A DNA stretch of 60,792 nt, taken from the NCBI GenBank assembly GCA_030065055.1, contig JASJDS010000004.1:1-60792 (forward strand), written 5' to 3'. Source of the DNA: Calothrix sp. MO_192.B10. GTDB taxonomy: Bacteria; Cyanobacteriota; Cyanobacteriia; Cyanobacteriales; Nostocaceae. The notes under the pieces were generated by a model. It saw only the letters and a list, made by a program, of their open reading frames with translations, made no database searches and had not been told where the DNA came from. Shown here piece after piece: positions 45,303 to 54,398 of this stretch. Numbering within the stretch: position 1 is the first letter of the stretch; each line of letters starts with the position of its first letter. The translations under genes and the position numbers were made by a program.

Positions 45303-47009
45303 CTATGGTTTTAGAGAAGTATTTTTGTTATAGTTTTTGATCACTTGGTCAGCAAAGCGATCGCTCAAAGCTGCAATAGTTAAACTAGGATTGGGTCCTA
45401 CTGGTCCTGGCATTACGGAACCATCAGCAATGAAAAAGCCAGGATAATCAAATACTTCACCATGGCAATTGACTACTCCTTCATCTTTATTTCGGCCCAT
45501 GGGACAACCACCCAAGGGATGAGCAGCGATGGTTTGTCTGAGGAACCAGATGGGATTGTCTATATACTGAGCTTCTAGTTTCTGAGCAACATCTTTCATT
45601 GTCTGTCTCAACCTTTGGAAATAAGCTCGGTCATTCTGAAAGTTCTGAGTTATGTCCAACTGGTCATTCCCTTTTTTATCCCTACGCAATTTCATGATTC
45701 CGTCAGGGATATCTCTCCCCATTCCCAACAAAGGTAGTAAGGTAGAAGAAAGCTCTGTTTTGCCAAACACTAACTCAGAAATCTCTTCACTGAGATTGCT
45801 ATCTACCAGTCCTGTTTTGCGAATAGATGCCCATAACCAGCGAAGAATAAATATAAGTTGTCGCCTAATACTTCCTGGTGCTTCAGTCATTTCTAGCATC
45901 CAGTTCACAAAGTCTGGATAACCAGCATCCTGGAGATAAAAACCCCTACCCTCACCACCATCCAATTCATCTGGCATATGGATGGTACTAGTGATTACTG
46001 GACCATAACTACCATCAATCTTTCTGTTGGCTTTGAGAGCAAAGTTAATTAGATCCCCATTTCCAGAGAAACGAGTTCCTAGTTGTTTACTAATATGAGG
46101 GAAAGAACCGCGTTTTTGACTCTTTAACAGCAGGTAAGTAGATCCCAGAGCACCAGCACAGAGAATCAGTTGATTAGCTGTAATTACGTGTTCGCTCTTT
46201 TCTACCTCCTCTTTGGGATTGTAATGACAGTAGTTAATTTTATACCCTCCACCATCATGGGGTGCAAAATAATTAACTTCACACAAGGTTTTTAATTCTG
46301 CGCCATGTCGCTTGGCTTCACTGAGATAGTTATAGTCGAGAGTATTTTTACTACCATAATTACAACCGATGTCACATTCACCACAAAGGCGACAAGTATA
46401 GCGGGTGCGATCGTGTAAATTACGATGCTTTTCTTCTATGGGTTCTCCCGTAACTGGTGGCTGACCATCGTTGGCGAAGGTGACGGCTAACTTAGGTAAA
46501 TACCAATCCAGGTTTAACTCTTGGGCAGCAAACTGTAAAGCCTGGGTTTTAGGAGTATTATTGTTATAAGGATAGGTTTGGGCATTTAACATTGTCTCCA
46601 CACGGTCATAATGAAGTTCAAGATCGCTCAGTTGTACAGGCCAATATTCATATCCTCCTTTTTGTAAATCTTCTTTAACAAACCATTTTTCCGGCTTACG
46701 AATGAGAACATTGGCATAAATCAGGGAACCACCACCCAAACCACTGGATACTATTGCTGCGATATCTCGAAATGACCAGATATCAAACATTCCATACAAG
46801 TTGTTTTTAGGGTCCCAGAAATTTTTCTTCATCTTGTCGGGACTGCGAGGAAAATCACCAGGGGGATACTTTTTTCCTCTCTCCAGGACACAAACATTTA
46901 ATCCTGCTTCTGCTAGCCGATAGGCCATTACCGAACCACCAAAACCAGAACCAATAATTACAGCGTCATAATGATTTTCGACTTTGGAGACTAAATTATT
47001 CACAGACAT
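45303..47009 (-). CDS. GMC-family flavin oxidoreductase (cholesterol-oxidase-like)
   Basis: 568 residues. FAD-binding Rossmann motif DAVIIGSGFGGSVMAYRLAE with VLERGKKYP, and the GMC signature SSGLGGGSLIYANV. The C-terminal catalytic part is AAHPLGGCPMG and VGPNPSLTIAALSDRFAD. Residues about 190-215 contain RYTCRLCGECDIGCNYGS, a CxxCxxCxxxC cluster resembling a ferredoxin site and found in a subset of such oxidoreductases. Oxidises an alcohol group; substrate (sterol, hopanoid, other) unknown. Same strand as, and upstream of, the patatin gene. No signal peptide. Confidence 0.9.
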   Translation of the reverse strand: MSVNNLVSKVENHYDAVIIGSGFGGSVMAYRLAEAGLNVCVLERGKKYPPGDFPRSPDKMKKNFWDPKNNLYGMFDIWSFRDIAAIVSSGLGGGSLIYANVLIRKPEKWFVKEDLQKGGYEYWPVQLSDLELHYDRVETMLNAQTYPYNNNTPKTQALQFAAQELNLDWYLPKLAVTFANDGQPPVTGEPIEEKHRNLHDRTRYTCRLCGECDIGCNYGSKNTLDYNYLSEAKRHGAELKTLCEVNYFAPHDGGGYKINYCHYNPKEEVEKSEHVITANQLILCAGALGSTYLLLKSQKRGSFPHISKQLGTRFSGNGDLINFALKANRKIDGSYGPVITSTIHMPDELDGGEGRGFYLQDAGYPDFVNWMLEMTEAPGSIRRQLIFILRWLWASIRKTGLVDSNLSEEISELVFGKTELSSTLLPLLGMGRDIPDGIMKLRRDKKGNDQLDITQNFQNDRAYFQRLRQTMKDVAQKLEAQYIDNPIWFLRQTIAAHPLGGCPMGRNKDEGVVNCHGEVFDYPGFFIADGSVMPGPVGPNPSLTIAALSDRFADQVIKNYNKNTSLKP

Positions 47010-47507
47010 CTTAAAATCAAGGGGAATGAGCGAATGAAGAATTTAGAATTACTACCCCATCGATGAATCGAGGGGCTTGAAACTAATTAATTCATAATTA
47101 TTAATTCATAATTAATGGTGCATTAGCCCCTAAATTTATTTATGGACCACGGATTTTTGGATTACACGGACAGTGGAATCTGTATAATCTGTGATCGGAT
47201 AAATTTTAAACTTTGCTTGGTTCAAGAAAGAGGATTTATCCGTGTGTACTAATTATGAATTATCAATTATCAATTACGAATTATTCTGACATACTCCCAG
47301 GGATAGAATCCGTGGGATTCTGGCTGGGGTCAAACGGCAATAGCGGGCTAAATTATGTAATTTCTGAACCGGAAATCAGTTTACAAAACTGGAAAAAATT
47401 GGGTATTTTTATTGTGTTAGCCAGAGCACTACATCATTTTCTCTCAATAATACCAAAGTAGCATTTAGCTGTATTAATTCTTTTCCATACTCACAATCAA
47501 TGTTTAC

Positions 47508-47576
47508 AGGACTTAGGATATTGTCACAATTGGAGGTTGGTGCGTGACTCTACAAGTCTGATGGTTGCGTAAGTCC
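47508..47576. mobile_element. MITE-like element, AGGACTTA... family, 69 bp
   Basis: AGGACTTAGGA and TTGCGTAAGTCC form its ends. The interior matches the left part of 33374-33539, so this may be a deleted version. Confidence 0.6.
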
Positions 47577-47871
47577 GATTTGATTTAGCCCCACGGGGTT
47601 AATTTTTGTAAAAAACTGCGATCGCTATCTAGATAAAAAGCCTCAGCCCAGAATTTAGGGATTGTTTCGATCGCAATGACTGTAATTATGTTGTCTATCC
47701 GTAATTCTTGTAAAATTACTGTATATCAATATTAGAGTCAATTTTTTAAACGGGAGTAAAGCTCAACAGGAATTGGGATTTGCACCAGTCCTGAACTGAG
47801 AACCAACCATAGAGCAAGCCGTCAACTGGTTTGGTTTAAACTAACAACTTGCACCAATGTCGTTTAGCTCG

Positions 47872-48020
47872 ATAATTCACCTGGAAATAAATTTCCACAA
47901 CAAGTACACGAAGTGCATTGAAACGCACTCTCATACCTTACCCAGTCTGATTTATCAGACTTTGTCTTTGAGCCTAGGAATTAATTCCTAGGCGGACATT
48001 TGGGCTAATTGAGAATGTTG
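47872..48020 (+). repeat. Three-palindrome dispersed repeat, copy B (non-coding)
   Basis: Same order of palindromes as copy A at 27099-27246, including AGTCTGATTTATCAGACTTand CCTAGGAATTAATTCCTAGG. It ends about 50 bases before the GH1 gene. Confidence 0.85.
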
Positions 48021-48069
48021 CAAGTTATGAGTTGCAACAAATATATATATTCATTAAATACAATTAACT

Positions 48070-50286
48070 ATGAGTAATTGGCAACCATTACCTGAATCCT
48101 TCATGTTTGGTGTGAATACAGCCGATCACCAATGTGAAGCCTATGAACCAGAGCTGGAAGATATCCGCGATGTGTGGGAACGTCGTCGCAATCAGACTTT
48201 ACGTGGTAGGGCAACTGATTTCTGGAATCGCTATCCTGAAGATATTGCCCTGGCAAAAAATTTAGGGTGCAAAACTTTCCGTCTTTCTATTGCTTGGTCA
48301 CGGGTTGAACCTAAGCCGAACCAGTTCGATGATGCAGCTTTTGAACACTATCGTCAATTACTTCAAACCATTCGAGAGGCAGGGATGAAATCTGTGGTGA
48401 GTCTGCATCATTTTACTTGGCCGATCCATGTGGAAAGTCGAGGTGGTATGATTGCGGACAGTTTTCCTGCCATTTTTGCAATTTATGCTACTGAGGCTGC
48501 TCGGCGACTGGGAGATTTAGTGGATTATTGGATTACCTTTAATGAGCCGAGTCAGCTAATCTACGGTTATATCAAACCTTGGTGGGAAAGGGAGTATTTT
48601 ATTCCACCAGGACTACCCAGAGGCGCGACTTTTACCAATCAAATGGAAGCATTAGGTAAACTAATGCACAATCTGTTTGTTGCCCATACCAAGGCTCGTA
48701 CTGAAATCAAGGATATTTATCCACAGGCTAAGGTCGGTACTAATCCCATGCTACTGGGACTACCACGGTGGCTACAATGGTTTATCGATCGCAATGTCAT
48801 CAATTTGCGTAGTCGAGAAGAGTTTATTGCTCAAGGAAAAAGTTATGTTGAGCGCTCACTTTTAGAACAGGGAAAAGTAGATGTAGTTCTGGCTAATTTG
48901 ACGGTAAATCAGGAAAGGCAAAGTCAACTAGCTTTTTCTGAAGTTTATTATCTGGCTGGTCAAACAGTTCTGGTCAAAAAGAATAGCCCCATTGAGCAAT
49001 TGGATGATTTAGCCCATAAAACTGTAGTTGTAGTCAAAAGTTCAACTGCTGCATCTAGAATAGGGGAACTTTTACCCCAAACTAATTCCTTAGTGGTTGC
49101 TGACTATGAAGAAGCTCTGAGGGTAATTGAATATGAGCAGGCGGCGGCTATCCTTTCTGATGATGTTATCCTTCAAGGTACTATTCAAAAGTATCCAGGA
49201 AAATATCGTTTAATTGGAAATAAGCTCACGGAAGAACCTTATGCTGCTTCTGTGGCTAAAGGTAATCGAGAATTACTGAATGCGGTAGATATCGCGATTA
49301 AACGGTTTAAAAAATCAGGGGAGTGGGAAAAATCCCTCAACCGTTACTTTCCTAGCCTGGATATTTCCGAACCACCTCGACAAGGAAGACGCTCAACTCT
49401 TGCCGATCTGACTCATAACTTTCATGTATCTGTGACTTCTCAACCAGTAACTAAGGCTTTACCTTTAGCCTCTCCCAAAACTGCACTGAGAAAAATTCAA
49501 CAGCGTGGCTATCTAATTGTAGCAGTTAAAGATGATGTACCAGGTTTTAGTTACCGCGACCCTGATACCGGAGAATATAGTGGTTTAGAAATTGACCTAG
49601 CAAGGGCTATAGCTCAACAAATTTTTAACGATCCGACCAAAGTAGTCTTCCAACCGACAAATACTCAACAACGCATATCTTTAGTGCGATCGCTAATACG
49701 TTTTATTGAACCTGTACAACAGCTTGTTAGTGTTTCCTCTACCTGCCTAACTAGTAATTGGTGGTACTTGGGAATGGCTGGTAAATTACCAGAGTTTCTT
49801 TGTCCTCCGGAGTGTGTTGGTCAATTAGATTTCGTTGGTCTTGATTACTACTGGGGTATCAGTAATTTACGGCTGACTAGCATTCAAAAGCTAATGAATA
49901 CAGTAGTAGGACGCTTTGGAGATGCACCAGTTTGGCCAGAAATATTTTACTATATGCTCAAGTTTCACAGTCGCTTGTTCCCCGATCAGGAAATTATGAT
50001 AATTGAAAACGGTTGTGTGGATAAGGCTGATGGCATAGATCGTTCAACCTACATCCGTTTGCATATCCAACAGATTCAGCGAGCGGTACAAGATGGAGTT
50101 AATGTCACTGGTTATGTTTGTTGGAGCCTAACTTCCAACCGTGAATGGGGATTGCCCTTCGATTCCAATAGTGACTTTGGACTTTATCACATTGAGCTAG
50201 ATGAAGATCCCCATCTAAAGCGCGTTTCTATTACTGATACTGATACTTTTCGAGACATTATCCAAAATCGCGGCGTTTTCAGGTAA
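48070..50286 (+). CDS. GH1 beta-glucosidase-like protein with circularly permuted SBP_bac_3 domain inserted
   Basis: 738 residues, no signal peptide. Residues 1-260 are the first half of a GH1 barrel (FMFGVNTADHQ; FRLSIAWSRVEP) with acid/base Glu159 in TFNEP. Residues 545-738 are the second half (LDFVGLDYYWG; nucleophile Glu646 in IIENG; CWSLTSNREWGLPF). Between them is a family 3 solute-binding domain in swapped order. Residues 268-428 are its C-terminal portion (GKVDVVLANLTVNQER ... KSGEWEKSLNRYF), 429-471 a linker, and 472-540 its N-terminal portion (LRKIQQRGYLIVAVKDDVPG; GEYSGLEIDLARAIAQQIF; QQRISL). The cut lies where SBPs read LLxSGKVDxV. Both GH1 catalytic residues survive, so a ligand-regulated glucosidase is plausible. 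GH31 starts 8 bases downstream. Confidence 0.88.
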   Translation: MSNWQPLPESFMFGVNTADHQCEAYEPELEDIRDVWERRRNQTLRGRATDFWNRYPEDIALAKNLGCKTFRLSIAWSRVEPKPNQFDDAAFEHYRQLLQTIREAGMKSVVSLHHFTWPIHVESRGGMIADSFPAIFAIYATEAARRLGDLVDYWITFNEPSQLIYGYIKPWWEREYFIPPGLPRGATFTNQMEALGKLMHNLFVAHTKARTEIKDIYPQAKVGTNPMLLGLPRWLQWFIDRNVINLRSREEFIAQGKSYVERSLLEQGKVDVVLANLTVNQERQSQLAFSEVYYLAGQTVLVKKNSPIEQLDDLAHKTVVVVKSSTAASRIGELLPQTNSLVVADYEEALRVIEYEQAAAILSDDVILQGTIQKYPGKYRLIGNKLTEEPYAASVAKGNRELLNAVDIAIKRFKKSGEWEKSLNRYFPSLDISEPPRQGRRSTLADLTHNFHVSVTSQPVTKALPLASPKTALRKIQQRGYLIVAVKDDVPGFSYRDPDTGEYSGLEIDLARAIAQQIFNDPTKVVFQPTNTQQRISLVRSLIRFIEPVQQLVSVSSTCLTSNWWYLGMAGKLPEFLCPPECVGQLDFVGLDYYWGISNLRLTSIQKLMNTVVGRFGDAPVWPEIFYYMLKFHSRLFPDQEIMIIENGCVDKADGIDRSTYIRLHIQQIQRAVQDGVNVTGYVCWSLTSNREWGLPFDSNSDFGLYHIELDEDPHLKRVSITDTDTFRDIIQNRGVFR

Positions 50287-50294
50287 AGAGCCAA

Positions 50295-52664
50295 ATGAGT
50301 AATCAAAATATACCACAGCAGTGGCGATCGCCTCGCCCTATTCAGCAACCAAAATACTCTGTTACCGGAGGTTTAATACTTAAAAGAATCTTAAACCTGA
50401 TTTTCCAACCCCTAGGACTGGCAAATTGCCGACAAAAGATCAAGTTGGGCACAGTTTCTAGTTCTGTGCCTGCCCAAAGTTTTTCTTTAGGAAAGTTTAC
50501 CGTTAACTGGCAAGATAGTGGAGGAAAACAGTTTACCCTGCAAATTAGCCATAACAATAAAATTATCTGGGAAACACCCCCAGGCAAAAACTTTATTGGG
50601 GGGGCTAATGTAGAACTCAAGATTGTTGAGAATAGAGGCTCAGTTGAAATTGACGAAACCTATCTCACACAGTTCTCCCATCAAACAGTTACTCACATCG
50701 AGCAGGAGGGCAATACCCTAATTGTATGTGGTGTTCTAGAAACGAAATCATCAATTTTCAACCGAATCATTTCGTTACTATTGCGGAGAAATTCCACGAC
50801 TGAGAGTATCAAATATATCTTGTCTTTGACAGTTGCGGGAGAAAATAAGCTTGATTTCGATTTAGAACTGATCGGCAAAGAAGCGAATCAAGCACAGTTA
50901 AGTTATGTAACTTCCGCCGCAGAACATTTCTACGGTTTTGGCGAGCAATTTTCTTACGTTGATTGTAAAGGACATCTAATTCCCATCGTTTGTGAGGAAG
51001 GGGGTATTGGCAGAGGGGATCTAGGTCCGAAATTCTTGACAGTTTTGGGGGTTAGTGGCGATCGCTTTTCGAGTTATGCTCCAGTACCCCATTTTTTGAC
51101 CAACCAAGGACGCTCCCTATTTTTAACCAATACCGAACCATCAGTTTTTGACTTACGGAATCCCGATTTAGTCAATATTAGGATTGAATCTAGTCGGATG
51201 CAAGGACAATTGCTTTGTGGCGACACTCCCCTAGAACTGATTGAACTTTATACTGAATACACCGGGCGCATGGCTCCTCTTCCTAACTGGCTCAACTCTG
51301 GAGCTTTAGTCGGGATGCAGGGAGGGACAGAAAAAGTACGTGAGGTCTGGTTGGAATTACGTAAGTTAGATACTCCCATCGCCGGATTTTGGCTTCAGGA
51401 TTGGGTTGGTCAACGCCCAACTATTGCCGGTCAACAGTTATGGTGGAATTGGCAACTTGAACCCAAAAGGTATCCAAAATGGGACTTACTGGTTAAAGAG
51501 CTAGAACAAGCAGGTATTGCCGTGGGTGTATACCTCAATCCTTTTCTCATAGAATTTAAACCAGAACAAATAGCAGACAAAGATGATTCATGGCGCAATC
51601 TATTCCAGGAAGCAAAAACCCAAGGTTTTTTAGTTAAAAATGAAAATGGAGAACCTTATTTAGTTCAGAATACCGATTTTGAAGCAGGGCTAGTTGATTG
51701 GAGCAATCCCAAAGCCACAGCATGGTTTAAAGAAATTATCAAAACAGAAATACTGGGAACTATTGGCGCGAAATTTTGGATGGCTGACTTTGGGGAAGCC
51801 GCTCAATTTGATGGCAAATTTTACTGCCAACAATCTGGACTAACTTATCACAATCAATACCCAGTTGACTGGGCAAATGTCAATCGTGCTGCCATCCGAG
51901 AAGCCAATCGGCAAGGAGATGCTTGGTTTTTTACCCGTGCTGGTTATAGTAAAACTCCGGGGATTACTACTGGTATGTGGCTGGGAGATCAAAACGTAAC
52001 CTGGAAGCCTAATGATGGTTTGCCAAGTTCACTGGCTGGCTTACTCAGCAGTGGATTTTCTGGTTTTAGCCTCAACCATAGCGATATAGGAGGATATACC
52101 AGTATTGGTAATCCTATATTACGATTTTTTGGTCGTGGCTTCGTGCGATCGCGGGAACTTTTTTTCCGTTGGATGGAAATGAATGCCTTTACTCCCATAT
52201 TCCGGACTCACGAAGGTAATGAACCAGATAAAAATGTTCAGTTTTATTGCAATTCAGAAACCTTAGCTACCTTTAGTTATTGGGCAAAAGTTTACGCAGC
52301 TTTTGCCGACTACCGCATCAAGTTAATGGAGGAGGCTGCTACAAAAGGTTATCCATTAATTCGTCACCTAGTATTACATTATCCTGATGATGAAAATGTA
52401 TACGAATTAGAAGATCAGTTTCTCTATGGAAGTGAGTTTTTAGTCAAACCAGTTTTGCAAAAGGGTAAAACTAGTGTGGATGTGTATTTTCCTGCAGGGG
52501 AATGGGTTCATTTATGGAGTAATAAAATCTATAGTAATTCTTCTGGTAAAGGTAAGATTACTATATCAGCGCCGATGGGAAAACCCGCTGTATTTTATCG
52601 GCAAAATTCCCCAGAAGCAAAATCAGTGCTGGAAAAACTTCAACAACAAAACTTAATCAAATGA
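50295..52664 (+). CDS. GH31 alpha-glycosidase, sulfoquinovosidase (YihQ)-like
   Basis: 789 residues. The catalytic (beta/alpha)8 domain contains GFWLQDWVGQR and nucleophile Asp498 in WMADFGEA. Acid/base Asp565 is in MWLGDQNVTW; SLNHSDIGGYTS and FRTHEGN follow. Overall it is closest, among GH31 enzymes I know, to E. coli YihQ, which hydrolyses sulfoquinovosides derived from sulfolipid. By alignment from memory the sulfonate-binding Arg301 of YihQ (GKRVMW) is Gln here (GQQLWW), while Trp304 and the GGY tyrosine are kept. So the substrate may be a sulfolipid headgroup analogue or a plain alpha-glucoside. About 110 extra N-terminal residues. No signal peptide. Starts 8 bases after GH1, almost certainly co-transcribed. 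Confidence 0.9.
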   Translation: MSNQNIPQQWRSPRPIQQPKYSVTGGLILKRILNLIFQPLGLANCRQKIKLGTVSSSVPAQSFSLGKFTVNWQDSGGKQFTLQISHNNKIIWETPPGKNFIGGANVELKIVENRGSVEIDETYLTQFSHQTVTHIEQEGNTLIVCGVLETKSSIFNRIISLLLRRNSTTESIKYILSLTVAGENKLDFDLELIGKEANQAQLSYVTSAAEHFYGFGEQFSYVDCKGHLIPIVCEEGGIGRGDLGPKFLTVLGVSGDRFSSYAPVPHFLTNQGRSLFLTNTEPSVFDLRNPDLVNIRIESSRMQGQLLCGDTPLELIELYTEYTGRMAPLPNWLNSGALVGMQGGTEKVREVWLELRKLDTPIAGFWLQDWVGQRPTIAGQQLWWNWQLEPKRYPKWDLLVKELEQAGIAVGVYLNPFLIEFKPEQIADKDDSWRNLFQEAKTQGFLVKNENGEPYLVQNTDFEAGLVDWSNPKATAWFKEIIKTEILGTIGAKFWMADFGEAAQFDGKFYCQQSGLTYHNQYPVDWANVNRAAIREANRQGDAWFFTRAGYSKTPGITTGMWLGDQNVTWKPNDGLPSSLAGLLSSGFSGFSLNHSDIGGYTSIGNPILRFFGRGFVRSRELFFRWMEMNAFTPIFRTHEGNEPDKNVQFYCNSETLATFSYWAKVYAAFADYRIKLMEEAATKGYPLIRHLVLHYPDDENVYELEDQFLYGSEFLVKPVLQKGKTSVDVYFPAGEWVHLWSNKIYSNSSGKGKITISAPMGKPAVFYRQNSPEAKSVLEKLQQQNLIK

Positions 52665-53273
52665 AGGAGTAAGTAACTGGATCAAATTAAATATAAAACC
52701 TCACCCCGCCTGACGGCACCCCTCTCCTTATTAAGGAGAGGGGCTGGGGGTGAGGTAAGCGTCTTACATTTAATTACGCCTACCCACGTAAGAACAAAAC
52801 TTGACATTTCTTAAGAAGCCGTAGCAAAAAATGTCCATCTCTTTTAATAAAATTTACATCAATATCCTAGACTTGCCCAGACAAATTATGTGATGATTTG
52901 AATTGTGGTTGCTAAACAATTATGAGTAATTTGTGTTATTAACTTCCATAGTGGTATGGGACTCATATTTTATTTTTGTTGGCGTAGCCTGCGCGAGCAC
53001 TTAAATATTATCAATACAGTTGCTGTTAACCCTATTTTATCACTTTCGTAAGAGAATAATCTAGGATTATTACAGCATAGGACTTGTACGAAAAATATTG
53101 ATTTTAGCCATTCTGTTTAAAAATAAACGCTCAAATTCTCTACCTATATACAGTTGAAGATTGGACTCTTATTTTTATTTTACCAGAGTGACTAGAGAGG
53201 GTTAAGAGTTCCCTACACAAATACAACAAATTTGTACAAACTAATTGGATATAACTTTAGGCAGGTAAAAGCT
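52665..53273. other. Spacer with nested palindrome repeat, then AT-rich DNA
   Basis: 52671-52700 (aactggatcaaattaaatataaaacc) matches 60648-60677. 52699-52756 is a nested palindrome (CCTCACCCC/GGGGTGAGG outer; CCCCTCTCCTTATTAAGGAGAGGGG inner) that can terminate the GH1-GH31 transcript. 52760-53273 is AT-rich with no coding sequence seen; the downstream promoter is probably here. Confidence 0.7.
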
Positions 53274-54398
53274 ATGAGCAATAACAATCAACTCGATAAT
53301 AACAACAAACAATGGCAAGAGATCCACAAAAAATGGTGGCAGATCACTTTAGCTTTATTATCTTTAGTTATTCTAGGTCTTCTGTATCCTTTAATACCTG
53401 CAAATAATGATCTAGTGAAGAATCTTATAGTAGGAGCACTGATTACAGCCTTAGTTTTTTTCCTAATAAGTACTTTTTATAAAGTAGTTATTAGTTCTCT
53501 TAGATTAGTAATGTCTGAGATGAGAAAATCATTAATTATGGACATGACCATCCAGCTCGAAGAGATAGTAATCAAAACTCGAGAGGAAAGAGCCAAGGAG
53601 CGTAAAGAACTTATTCAGACTGTTACTGGAGGTAAAACAGTTCAAGGATTGATAAGCAAGATGAAGCAGTTAGAACATGAGGATTTAGAACTTTACCGTT
53701 TCCTTGGACTGAGGGGAGAGGAAGAAGATCGCGAAGCCTTTCACAATACAACTTTTCAAAATTTCAATTTAATTGGAAGAAATCAGAATGCTATTTATTT
53801 TTTCTGGGCAAATACATCTACAAATCCTGCCAGCGAAATAACCGCAAGAGTTGACAGAAAAGAGAATTTTTTAACAGTTTCATTTAAAAGTTATTCTGTG
53901 GGAGGGGCTAATATTGCCATACGAGCTTCTGGTGACACAGCCCGATTTAGGGATAACAGAATGCGCTATCTCAGCTTTGATATGAGACTAAGAAAAGAGG
54001 TTGAAAACGACAGTGATAATGTTGAAGTTGGTTTTCGTCTTGTTGATGGTTGGCTTCAGCATTGGCATTATTCATATACGGACAATGAAGGCTACATTAA
54101 AGTTTTACTAAAACACTATTGTCAATTGACTTCCAACGAAACAGTTAGTGCTTGGGAAACTTTTTCTTTAGATATTGAAAATCGAGAATTCTGGCATTTA
54201 TTTTTATCTGATGGCAATTACAAGTACGGCTCAAAGTCACCCGATTTTGAAATTATTTCATCAGTTATATTTGAAGTAGGTTGTAGAGAGGAAGAGATGG
54301 AAGGAGCTCTTGAACCTAAACCGGGACCAGGTCAAGGGAAAGTTGATATAAACAACATAAGACTTTCCGAAAAACCGATGGGTAAATGTATTGGGTAA
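53274..54398 (+). CDS. Uncharacterised membrane protein with C-terminal beta-rich domain
   Basis: About 374 residues from ATG 53274 (GGCAGG nearby; ATG 53232 would add 14). Two adjacent TM helices (ITLALLSLVILGLLYPLIP; LIVGALITALVFFLISTFY) near the N-terminus form a hairpin. A charged coiled coil follows (about 85-135: REERAKERKELIQTV). The C-terminal 220 residues are predicted beta-rich with many aromatics (YFFWANTS, LTVSFKSYSVGG, WLQHWHYSYTDNEGYI, FWHLFLSDGNYKYGS), possibly a carbohydrate-binding-like sandwich facing the cytoplasm. I do not recognise the family. It lies between glycosidase genes with its own spacer, so functional linkage is only suggested. Confidence 0.7.
   Translation: MSNNNQLDNNNKQWQEIHKKWWQITLALLSLVILGLLYPLIPANNDLVKNLIVGALITALVFFLISTFYKVVISSLRLVMSEMRKSLIMDMTIQLEEIVIKTREERAKERKELIQTVTGGKTVQGLISKMKQLEHEDLELYRFLGLRGEEEDREAFHNTTFQNFNLIGRNQNAIYFFWANTSTNPASEITARVDRKENFLTVSFKSYSVGGANIAIRASGDTARFRDNRMRYLSFDMRLRKEVENDSDNVEVGFRLVDGWLQHWHYSYTDNEGYIKVLLKHYCQLTSNETVSAWETFSLDIENREFWHLFLSDGNYKYGSKSPDFEIISSVIFEVGCREEEMEGALEPKPGPGQGKVDINNIRLSEKPMGKCIG

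Larger units (their letters stand above)
47010..48069. other. 1-kb spacer, repeat-rich, no convincing gene
   Basis: AATTATGAATTATTAATTCATAA-type tandem DNA (47085-47115), a MITE-like element (47508-47576) and a dispersed repeat (47872-48020). An 82-codon frame at 47213-47461 lacks a ribosome-binding site and family resemblance, so I do not call it. Confidence 0.65.

Noticed and set aside
47213-47461. 82-codon frame on the + strand before the GH1 gene
   Set aside because: Begins in AATTATCAATTA-type repeat DNA, no ribosome-binding site and no recognisable domain.
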